This document shows, piece after piece, positions 1 through 5,141 of a DNA stretch of 5,141 nt. The position numbers and the translations under genes are program-made. The notes under the pieces are model-generated. The model was not told the DNA's origin. It saw only the letters and a list, made by a program, of their open reading frames with translations, and searched no databases. Position 1 is the stretch's first letter. Each line of letters starts with the position of its first letter. Source of the DNA: Thermoguttaceae bacterium (GTDB lineage Bacteria; Planctomycetota; Planctomycetia; Pirellulales; Thermoguttaceae); NCBI GenBank assembly GCA_028695865.1, contig JAQVID010000313.1, forward strand, positions 1-5,141. Reading direction: 5' to 3'.

Positions 1-878
1 CGCAAATTGTAAATCGCCAGTCCGGCTGCGGCCCAAATCATGGCAATGATGCCTTCAACGATCATCATACCGTAAAACGTTGAACGGGCTTGGCGTTCCG
101 ACTGCAACGTTCGGGCAACGATAGGCGATTGCGTTGCGTGAAAACCCGACATGATACCACAGGCAATGGTCACGAACAAACACGGAATAATCGGCTCATG
201 GAGCATTCCCTTCTTAAACGCATCCGTTTCGGCCAGGAAATAAGGATTGTTGTTGCCATGCCACAGGAGAGCCAAAAAAATCGCGCCGGTTCCCACGAGA
301 AGAAACATGCCAAACAGAGGATAAATACGTCCGATGATTTGATCAATCGGGAACAGCGTCGCAAAGATGTAATACACAAAAATTGCTCCAACCGCCCACC
401 AGAAAATCTGATAATTCGGAGCGAATCCGTCGATCAGCGCGGCCGGAACGTTGATAAAAACGGTCACGACCAACAGCAGAAGCACGACGACGAAAATAAG
501 AAACGCCGAATACAAATATTGCCCCAACTCCCGTCGGACGATAGTCGGCAAGTTGCAACCGTCTCCGCGAAGCGACATCATTCCGGCGAGAAAATCGTGT
601 ACCGCTCCGCCAAGAATGTTTCCAAAGGGAATGATGAGAAAAACGACCGAACCGAATTTGATTCCGAGAATCACGCCAATAACGGGCCCTATTCCCGCGA
701 TATTCAAGAGTTGAATGAGCATGTTCTTCCAGTGCGGCAATTCAACAAAGTCTACCGCGTCGTACTTTGCCCGGGCAGGAACTTCACGGTCGTCCGGGCC
801 AAGTACCTTTTCAATGAAAGCGCCGTAAACATAATAGCCGGCAATCAACAAAGCAATACCGAACAGAAACAAAATCAT
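1..878 (-). CDS. cstA: CstA-family carbon starvation transporter, 3'-truncated by window edge
   Basis: This is the N-terminal 292 residues of a CstA-family inner-membrane transporter (TC 2.A.114). Characterised relatives take up peptides or pyruvate; the substrate here cannot be told. The sequence shows a first membrane helix at residues 2-19 and the family block GPVIGVILGIKFG at 64-76. GNILGGAVHDF follows at 86-96, and a charged loop SLRGDG at 102-107 matches the SMRRDG loop of E. coli CstA. The family signature SGFHATQSPIVAR is at 244-256, followed by YGMMIVEGIIAMIWAAAG. Hydrophobic stretches at about 122-145, 158-176, 186-206 and 230-243 fit a polytopic protein. The ATG at 876-878 is the only start available: an in-frame TGA lies four codons upstream (888-890) and AGGTG sits 5 nt before the ATG. 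The gene follows the 116-residue membrane protein by 52 bases, so co-transcription is plausible. The C-terminal part lies outside the window. Confidence 0.95.
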   Translation of the reverse strand, partial: MILFLFGIALLIAGYYVYGAFIEKVLGPDDREVPARAKYDAVDFVELPHWKNMLIQLLNIAGIGPVIGVILGIKFGSVVFLIIPFGNILGGAVHDFLAGMMSLRGDGCNLPTIVRRELGQYLYSAFLIFVVVLLLLVVTVFINVPAALIDGFAPNYQIFWWAVGAIFVYYIFATLFPIDQIIGRIYPLFGMFLLVGTGAIFLALLWHGNNNPYFLAETDAFKKGMLHEPIIPCLFVTIACGIMSGFHATQSPIVARTLQSERQARSTFYGMMIVEGIIAMIWAAAGLAIYNL

Positions 879-930
879 AGGAACACCTCATGTCAAATTT
901 GTATCATCGAACTCTTACGCATTTTGGAAT

Positions 931-1281
931 TCACTTGCCTGTTTGTGATTTATTCCCGGTTTTTTTTTCGTCTTTTTTCCGGGGAACAATGAACCAATAC
1001 AAAAGCAGCAAGGGCAACGCATAAATCAAAAGCATTGGGCGCCACGCTCCGACGGCGATCACCACGGGCAGAGCGAAAAAAAACCAGCGGCGCATAATCA
1101 CCAGTGCCGGCCAGGCCAGCCACAAGGCAAGCATGACCAGACCGACCCGGTTGAACGCTTCCAACAAAGTCGTATCACCGGTCAAACGCCAGCGAAAGAC
1201 GCCAATGAGGATACCGATCCAGCACCCAATCGTAATAATACCAATTCGCGTGCGAACCGGCAGTCGGCCAAGTCCAAACAT
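931..1281 (-). CDS. Small multi-spanning membrane protein, function unknown
   Basis: I do not recognise a family for this 116-residue protein. It has four likely membrane segments, at about residues 12-28, 46-62, 67-80 and 83-98. Short basic loops (FRWR at 29-32, RRW at 64-66) separate some of them, and a very basic hydrophilic tail runs from 101 to 116 (RKKDEKK, then KSQTGK). The positive-inside rule suggests a cytoplasmic C-terminus. The start is well supported: GAGG at 1288-1291 lies 6 nt before the ATG and overlaps the TGA stop of top6B. Only 8 bases separate the two genes, so translation is probably coupled to top6B. The tail is encoded by A6 and A8 runs, which are prone to slippage, but a frame change there would alter only the last few residues. 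It could be a small accessory membrane protein of the neighbouring CstA transporter or unrelated to it; nothing in the sequence decides this. Confidence 0.75.
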   Translation of the reverse strand: MFGLGRLPVRTRIGIITIGCWIGILIGVFRWRLTGDTTLLEAFNRVGLVMLALWLAWPALVIMRRWFFFALPVVIAVGAWRPMLLIYALPLLLLYWFIVPRKKDEKKTGNKSQTGK

Positions 1282-1289
1282 TTACGACC

Positions 1290-3347
1290 TCATACGTTCG
1301 ACTCGACGATTAAAACATGATCGCCGAAATCAACATTTTCCTCAATAACCGGTTTGCCGTCCTCACCGATTTTCATGTCGGCCACCGACGTTTTTTGCTT
1401 GGCAACATTAAACAGGTTCATGTAAATGTCGCCGCTTTCCTCTCCGCGAATATCGCCCAGTGCTTTTGCGACTTCGTTCAAATATCGAAGGAATACCGAA
1501 CGACGTTCCCCTTCCTGCTTCACCTTTTCGCGTCGTGAAAGAAACATGCCAAGCTTCCGGCCTACTGTTTGCAAGGCCAAACGGAGTTCTTTTTGTATCT
1601 CCGGATAAGCGGCAATGGCTTCTTTCGATTCGCTCGTAAACGGAACCCAAACGCTCGCCAAATGAACCATCACGGTAAGCGGCCCTCGCGGAAGTTGGTT
1701 CTTCGACTGCTGAAGACCGTAGCTGCGCCAATTCATTTGCATGATTGATTGCGTAATAAGGCACGCTCCCGCCTGAAACTGAAGCGGAACCCGGTTGGCA
1801 TAACGGTAAACATTCATCGTCTGCCCCTCGGCAAGATTTAGCGTTTTAAGCGTCTCCAGTAACGCTTCAAATTCTTTCGGCGATATTTTCGGCGGAGAAA
1901 CGCGAGGACGAATCTTCGCGTTCTTGATGATCTTGTCCGCCGCGTCTGTACCTATACCGTCGAATGATTGGGACAGAAATTGTCGCACCGTTCGCGCATC
2001 GCTTTCGTCAAGCATTTCACGAAGCGATTCTCGCGAAACCTTTTGCGTGGAAGGTCCGCCGCCATAAGCCAGGCCCACTTCGATTTGGAACGGGTTGCCG
2101 CGATAAACCGCCGGCGGACGCGTTGCCGCAACGAAAAACTCGCCGGGCACAACTTTGTGAAGCCCCGTCAAAATATTCTCTTCTCCGATCGGAATAATAC
2201 AATCGGTAGCCGGAGCCGGAATACGCGTTTCGGCAATCGCTCCATAAAGCTTTTCCAACTCATCCCGGGAAAGCGACTGTGGATTGCTTCGAACAGAAAT
2301 CTTCGAACGTTCACATAATTCCTTGGCAATCGATTTGGAAACTCGACTAAACGATTCGCACAGAAAACGTCCGAGTGTCGGTTCTTTCGTCTCCAGTGCC
2401 ATCGTAATCAAGCGCCCCAACTCCACTCCATAGGGATGCGGCTTGATTTCGACCGGCTCCGGCGGAAGCTCTTCAATTCCGCGAGCATAAACCGTTTCGT
2501 TGCCTTCAGGGTCTGTATAATGAAAAACCACATGCGGATTGGCAATGGCCGCCTGTTCAAGATATTCGTCCACCGAGCCGCGACCGCGTTGATATTTCGC
2601 TTCAAGTTCTATCGTTACCCTGGTTCCGTGCGTCACCTCGATCCATTCAATCTCCTGCGCGGCGACCATTTTCCTGCCCGTGTCATTAGGAGGAATTTCT
2701 TCCCCGTTGCCGTCGCCGTTGAGAATGTCCGGACGATTAAGACGCGTATCCATCCGAATCACATAATAATGCGCCGGTGTACGCGGCGACACTTTCGAGA
2801 CAATCTTCACCGGTTTACCGGTCGTCAACAGTCCATACATGCCGGCTGCCGAGATTCCAATTCCTTGCTGTCCACGGCTCATGCGAAGCCGGTGAAATTT
2901 GGAACCATAAAGCAACTTGCCGAAAATCAACGGTATCTGTTTGCGAATAATACCCGGCCCGTTATCCTGAACTCCGACTTTATAACGATTCGTCCCTGTT
3001 TCTTCGACGTGGACCCAAATCTCGGGCAAGATTCCTGCTTCTTCACAAGCGTCAAGCGAATTATCGACCGCTCCTTTGACTGTGGTCAAGAGCGATTTGC
3101 GTGGATTGTCGACACCGAGCAAATGCCGGTTTTTGGCAAAGAATTCGCTTACGGAAATCTCTTTTTGCGCCGCCGCCATTTGGTTGGCACTCGCTCGTCG
3201 ACGAGGCGCTTTGGACGATGATTCCGATTGATCGGCAGCTTGATCAATTGGCTGATCGACCGCCTGATCGATGGGAGTGGGCGTCTCTTGCGTGAGGTTA
3301 TCGCTTTCAATATCTGTTTGGGGACCGGTTGTTTGCTGTTGCTTCAT
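1290..3347 (-). CDS. top6B: DNA topoisomerase VI subunit B (GHKL ATPase), catalytic Glu replaced by Gly
   Basis: This is the ATP-binding subunit of a type IIB topoisomerase. With a Spo11-like A subunit, such enzymes pass one DNA duplex through another in the cytoplasm. Domains in the 685-residue product: a low-complexity N-terminus (1-60, with IDQ repeats); a GHKL ATPase domain (about 66-305) with N-box NSLDACEEAG (N96), DNGPGI (128-133) and SRGQQGIGIS (157-166); an H2TH segment (about 328-380); and a transducer domain (about 390-606) with ANRVPLQFQ, NWRSYGLQQ and VPFTSESKEAIA, whose K575 is the likely switch lysine. Two oddities stand out. Residue 92, four before N96, is Gly (GGA) where the family has the general-base Glu. 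A second H2TH-like segment occurs at 457-496. Start choice: I prefer ATG 3345-3347 with AGG 5 nt upstream. A TTG at 3357-3359 would add four residues and also has an AGG 8 nt upstream. No A subunit lies on either side in the window. The family assignment is firm; activity is uncertain. Confidence 0.95.
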   Translation of the reverse strand: MKQQQTTGPQTDIESDNLTQETPTPIDQAVDQPIDQAADQSESSSKAPRRRASANQMAAAQKEISVSEFFAKNRHLLGVDNPRKSLLTTVKGAVDNSLDACEEAGILPEIWVHVEETGTNRYKVGVQDNGPGIIRKQIPLIFGKLLYGSKFHRLRMSRGQQGIGISAAGMYGLLTTGKPVKIVSKVSPRTPAHYYVIRMDTRLNRPDILNGDGNGEEIPPNDTGRKMVAAQEIEWIEVTHGTRVTIELEAKYQRGRGSVDEYLEQAAIANPHVVFHYTDPEGNETVYARGIEELPPEPVEIKPHPYGVELGRLITMALETKEPTLGRFLCESFSRVSKSIAKELCERSKISVRSNPQSLSRDELEKLYGAIAETRIPAPATDCIIPIGEENILTGLHKVVPGEFFVAATRPPAVYRGNPFQIEVGLAYGGGPSTQKVSRESLREMLDESDARTVRQFLSQSFDGIGTDAADKIIKNAKIRPRVSPPKISPKEFEALLETLKTLNLAEGQTMNVYRYANRVPLQFQAGACLITQSIMQMNWRSYGLQQSKNQLPRGPLTVMVHLASVWVPFTSESKEAIAAYPEIQKELRLALQTVGRKLGMFLSRREKVKQEGERRSVFLRYLNEVAKALGDIRGEESGDIYMNLFNVAKQKTSVADMKIGEDGKPVIEENVDFGDHVLIVESNV
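3228..3275 (-). repeat. Four 12-bp tandem repeats coding (P/A)(I/V/A)DQ in top6B N-terminus
   Basis: Four in-frame 12-bp units, read on the plus strand as YTGATCRRYNGS-like sequences, encode PIDQAVDQPIDQAADQ at residues 25-40. The flanking residues are also polar and low in complexity. The segment precedes the ATPase domain and is probably a disordered acidic tail. Repeats of this kind can change copy number by replication slippage without breaking the frame. Confidence 0.75.
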
Positions 3348-3403
3348 TGGGACCTGCAAGTAATATACCTAAAATATTCTAAACGGGGAGACTCATTCCT
3401 CTC

Positions 3404-3445
3404 ATTATATTATAGTATATTATATATGAAAAAAACCCTTTGCAA
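3404..3445 (-). promoter_or_regulatory. Candidate promoter region of top6B with twin TATAAT boxes
   Basis: On the minus strand the 9-bp unit TATAATATA occurs twice, 10 bp apart (3416-3424 and 3406-3414). Each copy contains a perfect TATAAT -10 hexamer (3419-3424 and 3404-3409). A TTGCAA hexamer (3440-3445) could be a -35 for the upstream -10, but the spacer is only 15 bp; shifting to TAATAT at 3417-3422 gives 17 bp. The -10 boxes lie about 55-75 bases before the top6B start. In such AT-rich DNA, chance matches are common, so this is tentative. Confidence 0.35.
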
Positions 3446-3451
3446 AGCGGG
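3429..3451 (-). terminator. Candidate weak intrinsic terminator (hairpin plus T7)
   Basis: Read on the minus strand, arms at 3445-3451 (CCCGCTT) and 3436-3440 (AAGGG) can form a short stem with a bulge and a TGCA loop. A run of seven T follows at 3429-3435. It would end transcripts coming from the DUF1080 gene or from a short RNA in the spacer, just before the putative top6B promoter. The stem is short and imperfect. The putative -35 overlaps it, so only one of the two readings may be right. Confidence 0.4.
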
Positions 3452-3508
3452 CAAAACTCCTCTTTTCCACAGCGATCATGGCCAAAACACTCATTGCGAA
3501 AGTCTTGA

Positions 3509-3540
3509 GGGGCAAGCCCCGGCAGTGACGCCGGGGTCTT
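3509..3540. other. Strong GC hairpin with a competing third arm
   Basis: The perfect inverted repeat CCCCGGC (3517-3523) / GCCGGGG (3530-3536) has a 6-nt loop. AAG at 3514-3516 and CTT at 3538-3540 can extend it past one bulged base. A neighbouring GGGG (3509-3512) can pair instead with the CCCC at 3517-3520, so the two stems exclude each other. Neither strand has a T run directly after it, so it is not a standard intrinsic terminator. It may be part of a structured leader, a small RNA or a dispersed intergenic element. Confidence 0.65.
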
Positions 3541-3559
3541 AAAGAATCACAATATTGCG

Positions 3560-3673
3560 GTTCGCAAATATTGTTACTGTTCGTAAATGTAATTATATCT
3601 TCTAAACATTGCTGTAGTTCATAAATATAATTACAGCTCACACATGTTATTACAGTTCGCGAATACAAATATT
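3560..3673. repeat. Array of 19-bp degenerate direct repeats
   Basis: Six ungapped 19-bp units start at 3560, 3579, 3598, 3617, 3636 and 3655. An approximate plus-strand consensus is GTTCGYAAATRTWATTACA. Units 1, 2, 4 and 5 are clear, unit 3 is the most diverged, and unit 6 matches mainly in its first ten bases. The last unit lies inside the DUF1080 coding sequence, and the stop codon (3650-3652) lies in unit 5. No conserved spacer separates the units, which excludes a CRISPR. AATATTGCG occurs just before the array (3551-3559) and again at its end (3668-3676). Confidence 0.7.
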
Positions 3674-4909
3674 GCGATAAATTACAGGCTGTTTACCGTG
3701 CAGACCTTGAATACCAATATAACCTTCGTTATTGATATTAGCCGGAGCACGCTCGCGAAGCCAGGGATAAGCCTCTGTTCCATCGGGATTTTTAATCTTG
3801 TGTTTGAACTTGCTCTTGTCCATCAAGGTCACAATTTCGCCATTGAGCACAACCGTAATTAAATCGCCTTGGCAAACGACTCGCATTTTGTTCCATTCGC
3901 CAGACTTTTTGCATACATTAAACATGGTCGGACAACGACCGAAAATTGAACCACAAGCACGGAAGTCGGTTGGTTCCCCAAAACTGTCGTAAATCTGTAC
4001 TTCTAAAGAATTGGGTATCCATTTCTTTTTATCATCACATTTAATCACAATACCGCTATTCGCTTTCGCAACAGTCAGAAATTCAAAATCGAGCACAAAA
4101 TTCTTGTATTTGTTGCGTGACCAAATAACATCATCTTTCGTTGCCCGAAGAATACCTTGGTCGTCCATTGACCAAATTTTCGGATCGTAATCGGCTTTTT
4201 CCAACTTTTGACCAAAGAGCGATTCAGTCGCTTTGTGCTCACTAAAGTCGATTCGCTTCACATAGAGATTTCGAAAGGTGATCGGAATATCTTTGACGTG
4301 CATTCCCTGAATTCCGATGTAACCAAACGGCTCCATGCCGGCCAGATTGCGATGTTGGAACTTTTTCGCGATTTCCGTACCGGCAGGCCCCTTGGCATTG
4401 TCGGTCCACTGCGAAAAATCGATTGTATTGACAATTTCACCATTGAGCTTGATTCGAACCTGACGGCCAAGACTGCATACTTCAAGCTGATTCCACTGTC
4501 CGGCAGGATTGAGTACATTTTTCGACGCCGCCTGATACCCGTAAAACGACATACTGCTTCGGAATTCCGGAGCCTTGCCCGCATCGTCCAAAAGTTGAAT
4601 CTCTATCGCGTTGGGAATCCATTTATCGCGATCGGAACAATGGAATATGAAACCACTGTTCGCTCCTGCCGACATTTTGAACTCCAACTTGCAAACGAAA
4701 GAACCATACTTTTCTTTCGTCCAGATTTGAACGTCCTTTTGGGCCGGGTAAAGCTCACCTGCCTCATTGAACTTCCAACTATCGGCTGCCATTTGCGCAT
4801 TTTCCAACTTCTCGCCAAAGAGCGGAACCATATCATCCGGTCCCTTCGCAAAGAGAGATGAGCCGCACAGGCAGAGCAAAACAATCAAAACAAACCGGTA
4901 ACGTTTCAT
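3650..4909 (-). CDS. Exported protein with two DUF1080 / 3-keto-disaccharide hydrolase-type domains
   Basis: This 419-residue secreted protein has a signal peptide: basic MKRYR, a hydrophobic core at about residues 6-19, and likely cleavage after SLFA at about residue 21. Two tandem DUF1080 (PF06439-type, concanavalin-like fold) domains follow, at about 27-218 and 229-419. They share motifs at an exact offset of 200 residues: ANSG at 83/283, KWIPN at 96/296, G(Q/E)WN at 137/337 and GYIGIQG at 196/396. The family name comes from hydrolases of 3-keto-glycosides, which work with sugar oxidoreductases in polysaccharide or glycoside catabolism. Many planctomycete members have no tested activity, so the substrate is unknown. 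The chosen ATG (4907-4909) has AAAGG 7 nt upstream and gives a clean signal peptide. A TTG 33 bases further upstream (4940-4942) would add a non-signal extension and is less likely. The gene lies 54 bases after the membrane protein stop, and its end runs into a 19-bp repeat array. Confidence 0.93.
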   Translation of the reverse strand: MKRYRFVLIVLLCLCGSSLFAKGPDDMVPLFGEKLENAQMAADSWKFNEAGELYPAQKDVQIWTKEKYGSFVCKLEFKMSAGANSGFIFHCSDRDKWIPNAIEIQLLDDAGKAPEFRSSMSFYGYQAASKNVLNPAGQWNQLEVCSLGRQVRIKLNGEIVNTIDFSQWTDNAKGPAGTEIAKKFQHRNLAGMEPFGYIGIQGMHVKDIPITFRNLYVKRIDFSEHKATESLFGQKLEKADYDPKIWSMDDQGILRATKDDVIWSRNKYKNFVLDFEFLTVAKANSGIVIKCDDKKKWIPNSLEVQIYDSFGEPTDFRACGSIFGRCPTMFNVCKKSGEWNKMRVVCQGDLITVVLNGEIVTLMDKSKFKHKIKNPDGTEAYPWLRERAPANINNEGYIGIQGLHGKQPVIYRNICIREL

Positions 4910-4963
4910 GAAACAACCTTTCTGTATCTTTGATTCATACAATATTTAACACAATCTCTTTTT

Positions 4964-5141
4964 TTACCGTTTAACACGATTCCACGTTTTCAAAAGGACA
5001 AACGAACCGGCAATGGCAACGACAAGCAGAATAAACGCCATCGCGTACTGCCGATAAATCAAAGCACCCAGCGAAAACAGTGCGGCATAGACCGCGATAC
5101 AACCAATAACGGAACAGAGAATGCCAAGCGAAATATTCCCG
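4964..5141 (-). CDS. C-terminal end of an integral membrane protein, possibly a transporter (5' end outside window)
   Basis: An open frame enters from the right edge and ends at TAA (4964-4966), giving 58 residues. Two hydrophobic segments are clear: about residues 2-26 (ISLGILCSVIGCIAVYAALF and on) and 32-50 (YAMAFILLVVAIAGSFVLL). The chain ends in a basic tail, KTWNRVKR. Two helices followed by a short cationic tail are typical of the end of a polytopic transporter. A sodium:solute symporter is one possibility, given how often such genes neighbour planctomycete catabolic genes, but this short piece has no diagnostic motif. It lies 54 bases upstream of the DUF1080 gene on the same strand, so the two could be co-transcribed, for example as uptake plus extracytoplasmic processing of a sugar. 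The coding frame is supported by its hydrophobic pattern; the other frames read as unstructured sequence rich in Cys and Arg. Confidence 0.6.
   Translation of the reverse strand, partial: GNISLGILCSVIGCIAVYAALFSLGALIYRQYAMAFILLVVAIAGSFVLLKTWNRVKR

Noticed and set aside
891..896. Perfect TTGACA on the minus strand just before cstA as a -35 box
   Set aside because: A -10 at normal spacing would fall inside the coding sequence, and no TATAAT-like hexamer is there. The match is probably chance.
954..986. Inverted repeat TTCCCGG / CCGGGGAA around T runs as a terminator
   Set aside because: It lies within the coding tail of the 116-residue protein. The T run is in the loop rather than after the stem, and the arms are imperfect.
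90..992. 300-residue plus-strand open frame
   Set aside because: It lies opposite the clear cstA coding frame. Its translation is rich in Arg, Asn and Lys with no domain-like pattern, so it is a shadow.
2436..3221. 261-residue plus-strand open frame
   Set aside because: It is antisense to the conserved ATPase region of top6B and shows no recognisable motif.
3420..3668. 82-residue minus-strand open frame in the spacer upstream of top6B
   Set aside because: It is out of frame with the DUF1080 end and runs through the 19-bp repeats and the GC hairpin. It has no convincing start signal, so it looks like an open frame crossing non-coding structure.
3560..3673. Possible CRISPR array
   Set aside because: The units are 19 bp, degenerate and directly abutting, with no variable spacers and no cas genes in the window.
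4208..4861. 217-residue plus-strand open frame
   Set aside because: It is antisense to the first DUF1080 domain. The minus-strand frame carries all the family motifs.
4945..4977. TTTAACAC repeated twice around the stop of the upstream membrane gene
   Set aside because: It is only 8 bp and AT-rich, and one copy overlaps coding sequence, so chance is an adequate explanation.

Overview
The window looks like bacterial chromosome, most likely from a planctomycete (Pirellulales-like, perhaps a host-associated lineage). This lineage call is inference. It rests on a secreted protein with two DUF1080/3-keto-disaccharide hydrolase domains (a family strongly expanded in Planctomycetes), a bacterial DNA topoisomerase VI B subunit, a compact CstA-type transporter, and moderate GC content with AT-rich spacers. 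All five recognisable genes lie on the minus strand, so transcription runs from high to low coordinates. The long plus-strand open frames are shadows of these genes.

In transcription order: (1) 5141-4964, the last 58 residues of an integral membrane protein cut by the window edge. (2) 4909-3650, an exported protein with two DUF1080 domains. (3) 3649-3348, a roughly 300-base spacer. It holds an array of 19-bp degenerate direct repeats that begins inside the 3' end of gene 2, a strong GC hairpin with a competing partner arm, a weak hairpin followed by seven T, and a twin TATAAT-like promoter region. (4) 3347-1290, top6B, the ATPase subunit of a type IIB topoisomerase. (5) 1281-931, a small multi-spanning membrane protein whose ribosome binding site overlaps the top6B stop. 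(6) 878 to the left edge, a CstA-family transporter whose C-terminal part is outside the window.

Genes 4 to 6 are tightly packed (8 and 52 bases apart) and could be one transcription unit, although no shared function is obvious. The most notable points are in top6B. The residue that should be the catalytic glutamate of the GHKL ATPase is glycine. The protein also carries a second H2TH-like segment, 129 residues after the expected one and inserted in the transducer domain. No top6A gene is adjacent. The spacer upstream of top6B is the best candidate for undescribed non-coding structure. The sequence shows no CRISPR array, insertion sequence, tRNA or rRNA that I can support.
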